A stretch of DNA of 64,000 nt from DASUPK01 sp963743575 (GCA_963743575.1 CAVUQC010000004.1:533741-597740); one strand, 5' to 3'. Counted from the first letter of the stretch, positions 8,086 through 16,289 are shown. Made by a program: numbers and translations. Notes: generated by a model from the letters alone, not told the origin.

Positions 8086-8131
8086 TCGGCTGGGGGCCGA
8101 AAGGTCGCTGGTTCAAATCCAGTCGCCCCGA
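8086..8131 (+). repeat. 46-bp direct repeat, copy 2 (orphan tRNA-Pro 3' part; putative attR)
   Basis: Identical to 1796-1841 but without the 5' half of a tRNA, so it is not a functional tRNA gene. It marks the right edge of the island. Confidence 0.9.
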
Positions 8132-8277
8132 CTAATCAGGACCCGCAAGCTCCGCGGCGAAGCGACCGGCTTTGAGGGGCATGATGGTAAGGCGCGCGCC
8201 TGAGCTGTTGAGCGGACCCGCCGATCGGAGTAGGGTCGGCCGCGGATCGATCAAACGCCTATCTGAGAGGGGACGTT

Positions 8278-8667
8278 ATGGCCGACACGCTCAAAGGGAC
8301 CTGCCTGTGTGACGGCGTGGAGTACGAGCTTTCTGATCCGCAGGCACTCGCCTACTGCCACTGCACCCGTTGCCAGCACTGGACGGGTTCGAGTCTCGCT
8401 GGGGTCGTGGTCGCCCCGGAGAACCTCAAGTTCACGAAGGGCGAGGACCTGGTCAAGACCTACGAGAGCGAGTTAGCTCCCCGCAACTTCTGCAGCAACT
8501 GTGGATCGAGCATCTACGACGACCTCGGGGAGGTCTACTTCGTGGCCGCGGGCCTGATGGGCGACCTCGACATGAAGCCGGCCTTCCATCAGCAGGTCGC
8601 CTACAAGGCGAGCTGGCACCAGATCGGAGACGACGCGCCGCAGTACGACGAGATGCCGCCGGCTTAG
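8278..8667 (+). CDS. GFA family (glutathione-dependent formaldehyde-activating-like) protein
   Basis: 129 residues of the GFA/CENP-V zinc fold. Zinc ligands are visible in the family order: C9-x-C11, C27-x-C29-x-x-C32 and later FCSNCGSSIY. Such proteins bind thiol adducts or act in formaldehyde handling. The next genes are a class III alcohol dehydrogenase and an MBL hydrolase, which supports a thiol/formaldehyde detoxification role. Actinobacteria use mycothiol rather than glutathione, so the thiol is inferred. The GAGAGGGGACGTT segment before the ATG is a usable ribosome binding site. Confidence 0.88.
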   Translation: MADTLKGTCLCDGVEYELSDPQALAYCHCTRCQHWTGSSLAGVVVAPENLKFTKGEDLVKTYESELAPRNFCSNCGSSIYDDLGEVYFVAAGLMGDLDMKPAFHQQVAYKASWHQIGDDAPQYDEMPPA

Positions 8668-8671
8668 CGCG

Positions 8672-8731
8672 ATGGACCCGCCCTGGTACGCGATCACTGG
8701 CGTCGACGTCAAGGAGCTCTCCGGAGCGTGA
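8672..8731 (+). CDS. Possible 19-aa coupled leader peptide
   Basis: MDPPWYAITGVDVKELSGA followed by a TGA that overlaps the GTG of the alcohol dehydrogenase (GTGA). The ribosome binding site of the dehydrogenase lies inside it. This could be chance, or a small translational-coupling frame. Confidence 0.25.
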   Translation: MDPPWYAITGVDVKELSGA

Positions 8732-9834
8732 AGATCCGCGCCGCGGTGCTCGAGGAGTTCGGTGAACCGCTGGTCGTTCAAGAGCTCGAGCTGACTGAGC
8801 CGAGCGAAGGTGAGGTCCTCGTTCGCCTGGTCGCATGCGGCGTCTGCCACACCGATCTCTATACGGCATCGGGAGTCGACCCCTCGGGCTATTCCCCGAC
8901 CGTGCTGGGCCACGAAGGGGCCGGCGTGGTCGAGAAAGTGGGCCCCGGGGTCGAATCACTCTCGGTGGGAGACCACGTCGTGACCCTGTTCTCGCCCCAG
9001 TGCGGCGAATGCGTCCACTGTCGCGATGACCGCACCAACCTCTGTTTGGCGATCCGCGAGCAGCAGAACAGGGGCTACCTCCCCGACGGAACCACGCGGC
9101 TGCGACGAGACGGGGAGGAGATTCGGCACTTCATGGGCACGTCGACCTTCGCCGAGGCGACGGTGATGCCGGAGATCGCTCTGGCCAAGATCAATCCTGA
9201 GGCTCCTCTCGACCGGGCCTGCCTGTTCGCCTGCGGACTGACCACCGGCCTCGGGGCCGCGATCAACACCGCGAAGGTCGACGCGGGCTCCACATGCGTC
9301 GTCTTCGGCGCCGGCATGGTCGGGCTGGGGGCCGTCGCCGGCTGCCGCCTGCAGGGTGCGGAGAGAATCATCGCCGTTGACCTCTCCGAGGACCGTCTCG
9401 AGCTGGCGCGCGGCCAGGGAGCGACCGAAACGATGATCGGCGGCGAGGACGTCGTCGACCGGATCGTCGAGGAGACCGACGGCTTCGGCGCCGACTACAC
9501 GTTCGAGGCGACGGGGAACGTCAAGGTGATGCGCCAGGCCGTGGAGGCCGCGCGGATGGCCTGGGGACTGGCGACGATGGCCGGTGTCGCCGGCAAGGGG
9601 GAGACTCTCGACATCGTCCCCCGTCTCCTGATCACCGGCCGCCGCGTCGCCGGCTCCTCCTTCGGCGGAGTCAAGGGCCGCCAGGGTGTGCCTGAGCTAG
9701 TCGACCGGTACCTGGCTGGTGAAATCGACGTCGATCCGTTCATTTCCCACCGGATCGCCCTGGACGAGGTGAACCATGGCTTCGAGCTGATGGAAGCCCA
9801 GGACGGTATTCGCAGCGTGATCGGCTTCAACTGA
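8728..9834 (+). CDS. Class III zinc alcohol dehydrogenase (S-hydroxymethyl-thiol dehydrogenase type)
   Basis: 368 residues. The zinc-binding segments CGVCHTD, GHEGAGVVEKVG and the structural-zinc cluster CGECVHCRDDRTNLC are intact. The Rossmann motif GAGMVGLGAV follows. HFMGTSTFAEATV is the class III hallmark. It probably oxidises the S-hydroxymethyl adduct of formaldehyde with a low-molecular-weight thiol, or a similar alcohol, with NAD. GTG start at 8728 with AAGGAG upstream. A broader NDMA-dependent alcohol dehydrogenase role is an alternative. Confidence 0.88.
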   Translation: MKIRAAVLEEFGEPLVVQELELTEPSEGEVLVRLVACGVCHTDLYTASGVDPSGYSPTVLGHEGAGVVEKVGPGVESLSVGDHVVTLFSPQCGECVHCRDDRTNLCLAIREQQNRGYLPDGTTRLRRDGEEIRHFMGTSTFAEATVMPEIALAKINPEAPLDRACLFACGLTTGLGAAINTAKVDAGSTCVVFGAGMVGLGAVAGCRLQGAERIIAVDLSEDRLELARGQGATETMIGGEDVVDRIVEETDGFGADYTFEATGNVKVMRQAVEAARMAWGLATMAGVAGKGETLDIVPRLLITGRRVAGSSFGGVKGRQGVPELVDRYLAGEIDVDPFISHRIALDEVNHGFELMEAQDGIRSVIGFN

Positions 9835-9852
9835 CCGGGGCTGGAGCGAGGA

Positions 9853-10641
9853 ATGATTCTTCAGCGCGTCGAGCACCCCGAGTGGCTCTCGAACGCCTAT
9901 CTGGCCGTTGACGAGATCGGCGGCCATGGTGTGCTCGTCGATTCGAACGGCATTACCGATCCGCTCTGCGAGCGTGCCGAGCGCGAGGGCAGCGAGATCA
10001 CGCATCTGCTGCTGACCCATCATCACGCGGACCATGTCCTGGACGCACGCAAGCTGGCCCAGCGCTTCGGCGTGCCGATTTTGGCCCACGAGAAGACCGC
10101 CGAGATCCTGGATGGGGTCGTTGACGAGACCTTCCGCGACGGCGAGGTGATCGAGTCTGGAGGCCTGCGCATCGAGGTGATCTATACGCCGGGCCATTGC
10201 GCCGATCACTGCGCGCTGTCCATGAATGGCACCGATGTCCTGACCGCCGACGTCCTCTTCAAGGGAACGGTTGGCGGCACCCGGGCGCCGGGAGCGACCG
10301 GCTTTGAGGATCTCCGCTCGTCCGTGATGGACCGCCTTATGAAGCTGGAGCCCGAGACCCGGCTTCACCCCGGGCATCGCGAGCCGACGACGGTGGGCGG
10401 GGAGTGGGAATCGAACCCGTTCATTCGCATCTGGCGCGGGATCGACCCGGAGGGTGCCGATCCCTGCACCATCGGTCCGGCCGATTCGGCCGATCGGGAG
10501 GCCGCCACCCTCGTCCTCTGGGCCCCGGACTACGACGGTGGGAACAAGGCCTGGGTCCGCTTTGGCGACGGTTCAGACGCTGTCGTCGGCGGCTCGCAGG
10601 TACAGCGCGGTGGCGCCGGATCAACCTCTGAAGCCGACTAA
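9853..10641 (+). CDS. Metallo-beta-lactamase-fold hydrolase
   Basis: 262 residues with the HxHxDH metal site as THHHADHV, the later GHCADH and the PGH element near residue 175 (LHPGHRE). This is glyoxalase II-like. Placed 18 bp after the class III dehydrogenase, it is a good candidate for the S-formyl-thiol hydrolase of the same pathway. That pairing is inferred from position. Confidence 0.82.
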   Translation: MILQRVEHPEWLSNAYLAVDEIGGHGVLVDSNGITDPLCERAEREGSEITHLLLTHHHADHVLDARKLAQRFGVPILAHEKTAEILDGVVDETFRDGEVIESGGLRIEVIYTPGHCADHCALSMNGTDVLTADVLFKGTVGGTRAPGATGFEDLRSSVMDRLMKLEPETRLHPGHREPTTVGGEWESNPFIRIWRGIDPEGADPCTIGPADSADREAATLVLWAPDYDGGNKAWVRFGDGSDAVVGGSQVQRGGAGSTSEAD

Positions 10642-10967
10642 GAAGGCTCGCCCCATCGGCTGTCACCGCGGTCCCGCGAGCGCTCGTCCGGGACCGGAGG
10701 CGCGCCGTCTGGTGCGAAACCGGCCTGGGTGAGCATTCGCCGTAGGTCAACCACCATCTGGACGTCGATGTCCTTGCCCTTGGGCGGCGGCAGCACCTCG
10801 GTCTCGGGGCCGAGCGTCACCTTGAGCTTCCCGTTGTGCTCGTGCTCCACGGTTCCGATCTTCTCCAGCAGCGACACGACCTGACGCCACTCGATGTTCC
10901 CGCTGGAGGGGTGCCGGAAGATCTTCTCGACCGTGTCGCGGTGGTGATTGCTGAGGTGGGCTTCCAT
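10638..10967 (-). CDS. Hypothetical protein, HicA-like fold possible
   Basis: 109 residues from the ATG at 10967, which follows a GGGGGG ribosome binding site; a longer frame to 11144 lacks support. The text IFRHPSSGNIEWRQVVSLLEKIG resembles a conserved actinobacterial protein with a HicA-like double-stranded-RNA-binding layout. No partner antitoxin is next to it, so a toxin role is not claimed. Its stop overlaps the MBL gene tail to tail by 4 bp. Confidence 0.6.
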   Translation of the reverse strand: MEAHLSNHHRDTVEKIFRHPSSGNIEWRQVVSLLEKIGTVEHEHNGKLKVTLGPETEVLPPPKGKDIDVQMVVDLRRMLTQAGFAPDGAPPVPDERSRDRGDSRWGEPS

Positions 10968-11077
10968 GTGGATCCCCCCGAGGCTACCCGTAAAGCCGAT
11001 ATCTGGGGTGGGGATTACCCGACTTCGACGCGCGCTCCGCGCCGCTTTCGGGTCTACGGGAACTAGAGTCCCGGATC

Positions 11078-11488
11078 GTGAATCTTGACCAGGCCCGGGT
11101 TTTTCTCGGCGAACACCATCGAGGTGTGCTCGCCACGCGGACAAAGGGGGATCGCGTGCAGCAGAGCCCCGTTCTCGTCAATGTTGACGGGGCGGGCAAC
11201 GCGATCATTTCCAGCCGGGAGACCGCCTACAAGGTCGCGAACCTTCGTCGCGACCCTCGAGCCCAGGTCTGCGTCTTCACGGAGGCGTTCTTCGGGCAGT
11301 GGCTCTTCGTCGAGGGGCTCGCGGAGGTGCTCTCTCTGCCGCAGGCCATGGACCCCCTGATCGACTACTACAAGCGCTTCCCCGATGAGAACCCCGACTG
11401 GGACGACTACCGAGCCCGCATGGAGCGCGAACGGCGCGTGTTGATTCGAATCGAACTCGAGCGCGCCGGACCGGACCTCTACGGCTGA
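11078..11488 (+). CDS. PPOX-class (pyridoxamine 5'-phosphate oxidase-fold) F420- or flavin-dependent protein
   Basis: 136 residues of the split-barrel family: FLGEHHRGVLATRTKGDRVQ, SPVLVNVDGAGNAIIS, and DPRAQVCVF, ending IRIELERAGPDLYG. This form is common in actinobacteria as F420-dependent oxidoreductases. The cofactor is not provable here. GTG start at 11078. Confidence 0.82.
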   Translation: MNLDQARVFLGEHHRGVLATRTKGDRVQQSPVLVNVDGAGNAIISSRETAYKVANLRRDPRAQVCVFTEAFFGQWLFVEGLAEVLSLPQAMDPLIDYYKRFPDENPDWDDYRARMERERRVLIRIELERAGPDLYG

Positions 11489-11560
11489 CCACCCGACGCA
11501 AGCAGCTCGCCAAGTGCGTTGCTCCGCGGATCGGTACGGCTTCCCAGCGGGCGGCCGGCC

Positions 11561-12349
11561 CTAGCGGACGTCGAGGCGCCGGAAGGCGAGGTCGGTCGCG
11601 ATCGCCGCGGCGATCCCCACGGCGAGCAGCACGGCGAGCGAGCCCAGCGTGGCACCGTTTGCGAGCTGGTCGTTACCGACGGCCCAGTAGAAGAGGGACG
11701 CGAACCGAAGCGGCTTGATCCAGTGCACCGCCGGGGCGAGCGAGCTGATCAGGTAGGAGAGTGCTGCCAGAGCGCTGGCGATGCCGATCGCGGTACCGCG
11801 GCTGCCAGTCGCCGCGCCGAGGGCCATCGCGATCAAGCCGAAGGCGATCCCGAGTAGTAGCACGGCGATGGTGGCGCTGGCGACGTGCCACGGGTCGACC
11901 GTCACCTCGAAGGCGCGGCCGACGTAGACACAGACGGCGACGACCACCGTGAGGACCAGCGCCTGGACGACCATTGCCACGACCTTTCCGGCCAGGATCC
12001 CCCTGCGGGACAGCGGCAGGACCACCAGCAGCCCCAAAGTGTCGTCCTCGTTCTGGCCCGCGATCGCGGCGGCGCCGTAGCCGATCGTGAGCAGCAGCAT
12101 GATCAGTGGCAGAAAGTTCGCGTAGGCGTTCACGTCCAGCCAACCCGCAGGTGAGGTGAGCGTGCCGGTCGCCCCGAACAGCGCAGCCAGTGGAGAGTTG
12201 TCCTGCGTGAGCTTGTTGAGCTCGATCGAGTGCTTGAACGACGGATAGAGGGCGACGATGACGATCATGTAGAGAGCCATCCCGATCGCGTACCAGGCGG
12301 TCGATCGCCGCCGGATGGCGAGGTCGTACCGGGCGATCTCAGCCGTCAT
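11561..12349 (-). CDS. ABC-2 type exporter permease
   Basis: 262 residues with six hydrophobic segments, starting with AIGMALYMIVIVALYP and ending in VLLAVGIAAAIATDLAF. The extracytoplasmic loop after helix 1 is typical of ABC-2 permeases. It starts inside the 3' end of the ATPase gene (11-bp overlap), so the pair forms one exporter. Substrate unknown; lipid or drug export are the usual options. Confidence 0.85.
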   Translation of the reverse strand: MTAEIARYDLAIRRRSTAWYAIGMALYMIVIVALYPSFKHSIELNKLTQDNSPLAALFGATGTLTSPAGWLDVNAYANFLPLIMLLLTIGYGAAAIAGQNEDDTLGLLVVLPLSRRGILAGKVVAMVVQALVLTVVVAVCVYVGRAFEVTVDPWHVASATIAVLLLGIAFGLIAMALGAATGSRGTAIGIASALAALSYLISSLAPAVHWIKPLRFASLFYWAVGNDQLANGATLGSLAVLLAVGIAAAIATDLAFRRLDVR

Positions 12350-13244
12350 CCTCGGGGCCGTCCTCGGTGTAGTAGGTCAGGAAGAGCTCGTCGAGGTCGG
12401 CGTGGCGGGCGACGACGTCGAGAGGGTCGTGATCGGCGATCACCCTGAGCAGCTTGGGAAGCTGTCCGGTGGTCTGCAGCGTCACGCGATCGCCCTCAGC
12501 CGTGACGCGCCGCACCCCCTCGACCGCCTCGAACACTGAAGCCGGGACGGGGGCGGCGAAGCGCAGCTCGATCGTCTGCGGCGCCTGCCGGCGCAATCCC
12601 TCGACCGTGTTCGAGACGACCAGCCGGCCGCTGCGGATGATCCCGACGCGATCGGCGACGCGCTGCACCTCGTCCAGCTCGTGGGAGGAGAGGAACACCG
12701 TCCGGCCTTCAGCGGTGGTCTCGCGCAGCAGGCGGTGGAATTCGTGCTGCATCAGAGGGTCCAGCCCGGAGGTTGGCTCGTCGAGCAGAAGAAGTTCGGG
12801 CCGATGCATGAAGGCCAGCACCACCCCCAGCTTCTGCCGGTTGCCCTTCGAGAGCTCATGGATCCGGCGGTCGAGAATCACGTCGAATCGCTCCACCAAT
12901 CCGTCGCGCAGCCGCGAATCGACCCCGCCCCGGGCGCGAGCGAACCAGTCGAGCACACTGTGGCCGGTCATTCGCGGGTTGAGCTCGAGCTCACCCGGGA
13001 GATATCCGCAGCGTTCATGGATCGCGGCGCTGTCCCGCCGGCTATCCAGTCCGAACACCCGGGCGTTCCCGGAGCTGGCGTGGTGCAGGTCCAGGAGGAG
13101 GCGGATCGTGGTCGTCTTGCCGGCCCCGTTCGGACCGAGAAAGCCGAACACCTGCCCGGGTTCGACGCACAGCTCCAGGTGGTCGACCGCCACCGTCTCG
13201 CCGAACGATTTCGTCAGCCCGAGCGTCTCGAGGGCGGCGCTCAT
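12339..13244 (-). CDS. ABC exporter ATP-binding subunit
   Basis: 301 residues from the ATG at 13244 (MSAALETLGLTKSFGE). Walker A is GPNGAGKTT, the signature is LSKGNRQKLG, and Walker B is LLLLDEPTSGLDP with the following switch-region His in SSHELDEV. A C-terminal extension with a DUF4162-like region (TVEGLRRQAPQTIELRF) is typical of drug or lipid exporters. The longer frame to 13346 has a non-ABC N-terminus and was not chosen. Confidence 0.9.
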   Translation of the reverse strand: MSAALETLGLTKSFGETVAVDHLELCVEPGQVFGFLGPNGAGKTTTIRLLLDLHHASSGNARVFGLDSRRDSAAIHERCGYLPGELELNPRMTGHSVLDWFARARGGVDSRLRDGLVERFDVILDRRIHELSKGNRQKLGVVLAFMHRPELLLLDEPTSGLDPLMQHEFHRLLRETTAEGRTVFLSSHELDEVQRVADRVGIIRSGRLVVSNTVEGLRRQAPQTIELRFAAPVPASVFEAVEGVRRVTAEGDRVTLQTTGQLPKLLRVIADHDPLDVVARHADLDELFLTYYTEDGPEDDG

Positions 13245-13472
13245 GCCGACCGAGGCGTACCAGTTGTGATCCGGCGATTGTCCGAATACTGATCGACCAT
13301 TGGCGTCATCCTGCCAATCCTCGCGGCAATTCTTCTTCTCATTCATTCAGCTGACGCAGATCGTCGGTCATCGCTGATCGGATCCCGGTGGTTTGCACGG
13401 ATGGAAGGTCCTTCTCCTGAGTCAAGACTGGATGGTGCAAGGAAATCGATGACTCGATGAGAGGAGGCAACG

Positions 13473-13823
13473 ATGGCCACCCAGACCGAAGAGCAGACCG
13501 TCGTCACCTATTTGGAGAGCGCGGTCGATGATCTCAACGATGCCCGCCAGCAGGCGAGCGAAGAGGTCCGCGGCGCGATCGACTCGGCGCTGAGCCGCTC
13601 CCGCGAGGCCCTGGACGACCTCAGGGCGGACGCGAAGGAGCGGACGGTGAACCTGCGCAATCGCGCCGAGGAGCGCGGGGCCGAGTGGCAGAAGACACTC
13701 GAGGACGCGACCGAGGACATGCGCCGTGAGCTGGGTGTACGGGCGGTTCATGCCCAGCGCACCGAGGATGCTCTCGACGCGATGGCGGAGCAGATCAAGC
13801 AGCAGAAGAAGCACCTCTCCTGA
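13473..13823 (+). CDS. Coiled-coil hypothetical protein (116 aa)
   Basis: Almost entirely charged helix (ESAVDDLNDARQQASEEVRG..., DDLRADAKERTVNLRNRAEER). No signal peptide. AGAGGAGG precedes the ATG. Its stop directly abuts the start of the response-regulator gene, so the two are co-transcribed. It may be a structural or adaptor protein; a phasin-like fold is possible but unproven. Confidence 0.7.
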   Translation: MATQTEEQTVVTYLESAVDDLNDARQQASEEVRGAIDSALSRSREALDDLRADAKERTVNLRNRAEERGAEWQKTLEDATEDMRRELGVRAVHAQRTEDALDAMAEQIKQQKKHLS

Positions 13824-14513
13824 ATGGAGACCGCTAGCTTCCCCGTGACCCCGATGGCCAACGAGACCACCGACGAGGGCAGCACCGACGGAATCAGCAT
13901 CATCCTCGCGGACGATCACGAGATCGTCCGCGACGGCTTGCGGCGAATCGTCGAGGCCGAGGGCGACATGGAGGTCGTGGCCGAGGCCGGCGATGCCGAA
14001 ACCGCGCGCCGCCGCGCGTCCGGTCTCAAGCCGAGCGTCCTGGTGCTCGACCTGAACATGCCCGGCGAACCGAGCCTCGCCTCAATTCCGAAGGTGCATG
14101 AGACCTCGCCCGACACCGCGGTCGTCGTGCTCACCATGCAGGACGACCCGGCCTTCGCCAAGGAGGCCTTTCGCCTCGGCGCCAAGGCCTTCGTCGTCAA
14201 GCACGCCGCCGGCTCGGAGCTGGTCGACGCGATTCGTGCCGCCTCCAAGGGGGACACGTACATCAACCCCCAGCTCGGCGCTCGGCTGGCGGCCACCCCC
14301 GAGGGTCCTCCCGGTGGCCTCACTCCGCGCGAGATCGAAGTGCTCAGGCTGGTGACGGCCGGGCACACCAATCCGGAGATCGCGGAGAAGCTCGTCATCT
14401 CCATCCGGACGGTCGAGACTCACCGAGCCGCGATCCACCGCAAGCTCGGCACCAACAGCCGGGCCGAGGTCGTCAGCTTCGCCCGCGAGCACGGGCTGAT
14501 CGAGGAGGGCTAG
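13824..14513 (+). CDS. NarL/FixJ-family response regulator
   Basis: 229 residues. The receiver begins ISIILADDHE, with phospho-acceptor D76 in VLVLDLNMP and later VVVLTMQDD and K in FVVKHAAG. A LuxR-type HTH follows (LTPREIEVLRL..., ISIRTVETHRAAIHRKLG). The DNA-reading helix is the generic NarL type and lacks the KTVKNY pattern of mycobacterial DosR. It is convergent with, and overlaps by 41 bp, the GAF kinase gene that is its likely partner. An internal ATG at 13854 is an alternative start. Confidence 0.9.
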   Translation: METASFPVTPMANETTDEGSTDGISIILADDHEIVRDGLRRIVEAEGDMEVVAEAGDAETARRRASGLKPSVLVLDLNMPGEPSLASIPKVHETSPDTAVVVLTMQDDPAFAKEAFRLGAKAFVVKHAAGSELVDAIRAASKGDTYINPQLGARLAATPEGPPGGLTPREIEVLRLVTAGHTNPEIAEKLVISIRTVETHRAAIHRKLGTNSRAEVVSFAREHGLIEEG

Positions 14514-16161
14514 CCCGGCCCCGGCTGGTCTCGGGCCGGTTCACCGGCAGATCGGCCCGCACCCTGGTGCCGCTACCCGGCTCGGAATCGATATGCAGGC
14601 TGCCGCCGGCGAGCGAGACCCGTTCCTGCATCCCAACCAGGCCGAAGCTTCGCTCCGCGGTGTCGGGATCGAATCCGCTGCCGTCGTCGGCGACGATCAC
14701 CTCGATCGCCTGGTCGTCCCGCGTGACCGTGACGGAGATTCGATTCGGATCCGCATGCTTGATCGCGTTGTTGGACGCCTCCTGGACCAGCCGGTAGATC
14801 GTCGCCTCGAGGTCCGGCGGCAGCCGGCTCGGGCCCTCCTTCTGCTCGCCCGCGACGTCGATGTCGATGTCCACTCCGATGTCGACCCCGAATCGCTCGC
14901 TCGAGCGGCGCGCCAGTGACTCGATCGCCGGTCCGACCCCGAGGTCGTCCAGGACCGAGGGGCGCAGCTCGGTGATCAGCCCCTGCAGATTCCGGATTCC
15001 GCGGTCGACGTGCTCCATGGCGACCTGCCTCGAATCCGATGACAGCTCGGCGTCGGTCCCGGCAGCATCCAGCAGGACCCTGAGGGCCCCCAGCTCCTGA
15101 AGTGTCTCGTCGTGCAGCTCGCGCGCCCAGCGGTGGCGCTCGCGCTCCGACGCCTCGATCGACATCTGCAGCTTCTCCGCCTCCACCGCCTGCACGGTCG
15201 CGATGGTGGTGGCCGCACTGGCGGCGAACGATTCGAAGACCTGCCTATCGTTCGCATCGAAACCGGGGCCACCCAGCTCGCCGACGGCCATCAGGCGACC
15301 CCGGGGACGGTCGCGAAACTCGAGCTCGGCGACCAACGTGGGCAGCCCCCGCAGCTCGGGCGTCTCCGCCTGGAGGTCGTTCAGCCAGGTCTCTCCGTCT
15401 GGCAGACTTCGTCCCTCCAGGGTCCCCGGGTGCTCGCCCGCCGCGGCGGCGATTTCGAGCGAGGTCCCGTCGGAGAGCAGGAGCACGGCCCCCTTTGCTC
15501 CGACCACGCCGCGGCCGCGCTTCACGATCAGCTCCAGTAGGTCGGGGAGTTCGATTCCGCTGGAGACGGTCCGGGCTATGTCCGAGCTCGCCTCCAGCCC
15601 GCGGAGGGCCTTCTCGAGCTCCTCCCGGCGGCGGTCGATCCCCTCGTAGAGGCGAGCATTCTCGATCGCCACCCCCGCCCAGGCGGCGAGGACGATCACG
15701 ACCTGCTCGTCGATCTCATCGAACTCGGCGCCGCCCCCCTTCTCCGTCAGGTACAGGTTTCCCCAGGCCTCGCCTCGGACCAGGACCGGCGTGCCCAGGA
15801 AGGTCTTCATCTCGGGATGGCCCGGCGGGAACCCGTACGAGCGGGCATGAGCGCCGACGTCCGGCATCCGGAGCGGCCTGGGATTGCGGATCAACTCGCC
15901 GAGGACGCCGCGACCACGCGGCAGTGGCCCGATCTCACGGCGCTTCTGCTCGTCGATGCCCGAGTGCAGGAATCGCTCCAGGCCGGTCTTCTCGGCATTG
16001 AGGATGCCGAGCGCTGCGTAGGCCGCGCCGGTCAGGTCGCGCGCGGCCTCGGTGACGCGCCGAAGCAGCGTCTCGAGGTCGAGCTCGGAGACGATGGTTC
16101 TGCCCACCTCGAGCAGCTGTTCAAGCCGCTCATCGGTGAGCTTCTGCCGGTCAGACGCCAA
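14473..16161 (-). CDS. DosS/DevS-like GAF sensor histidine kinase
   Basis: 562 residues. GAF-A spans about 20-175 and contains GFPPGH115PEMKTFLGTPV; the histidine aligns with the proximal haem ligand of mycobacterial DosS/DosT (His149 in DosS). GAF-B spans about 195-330. The HisKA_3 H-box is RELH350DETLQ, followed by ELRPSVLDDLG, the N-box QEASNNAIKHA, DDGSGF and GSGTRV. No membrane helix, so it is a cytosolic gas or redox sensor in this class. Haem binding is inferred from the alignment, not shown. Confidence 0.88.
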   Translation of the reverse strand: MASDRQKLTDERLEQLLEVGRTIVSELDLETLLRRVTEAARDLTGAAYAALGILNAEKTGLERFLHSGIDEQKRREIGPLPRGRGVLGELIRNPRPLRMPDVGAHARSYGFPPGHPEMKTFLGTPVLVRGEAWGNLYLTEKGGGAEFDEIDEQVVIVLAAWAGVAIENARLYEGIDRRREELEKALRGLEASSDIARTVSSGIELPDLLELIVKRGRGVVGAKGAVLLLSDGTSLEIAAAAGEHPGTLEGRSLPDGETWLNDLQAETPELRGLPTLVAELEFRDRPRGRLMAVGELGGPGFDANDRQVFESFAASAATTIATVQAVEAEKLQMSIEASERERHRWARELHDETLQELGALRVLLDAAGTDAELSSDSRQVAMEHVDRGIRNLQGLITELRPSVLDDLGVGPAIESLARRSSERFGVDIGVDIDIDVAGEQKEGPSRLPPDLEATIYRLVQEASNNAIKHADPNRISVTVTRDDQAIEVIVADDGSGFDPDTAERSFGLVGMQERVSLAGGSLHIDSEPGSGTRVRADLPVNRPETSRGRASPPRSARARGRS

Positions 16162-16289
16162 ATCCTTCTCCCACGAAGGTTCCGCAGTGCATCGCGGGCT
16201 ACGTGAAGAGTAGCTCCGTGGAGACCACTGAGGGAGTTCCGGTCCTCAACGCGGATGGAACCGGTCCCGGCGAGGAATAGGTTGGCGCC

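Larger units (their letters stand above)
1842..8131. mobile_element. Decayed genomic island bounded by tRNA-Pro repeats
   Basis: A 6.3-kb segment between tRNA-Pro and an orphan copy of its 3' 46 bases. It carries stress and regulatory genes: two USP-like genes, an FAD-reductase stub, DUF488, a histidine kinase, a response regulator, a GreA-like gene and DoxX. At least seven of its genes are frameshifted or truncated, whereas the next 45 kb is almost free of such lesions. I see no integrase gene inside it, so it is either a remnant or was mobilised in trans. Five 18-bp palindromes lie in its intergenic gaps. Confidence 0.7.

Noticed and set aside
10638..10967. HicAB toxin-antitoxin system
   Set aside because: There is no adjacent HicB-like gene, and the HicA resemblance is weak.
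13824..14513. Calling the regulator DosR itself
   Set aside because: Its recognition helix (RTVETHRAAIHRKLG) lacks the KTVKNY pattern typical of DosR; only NarL-family membership is supported.
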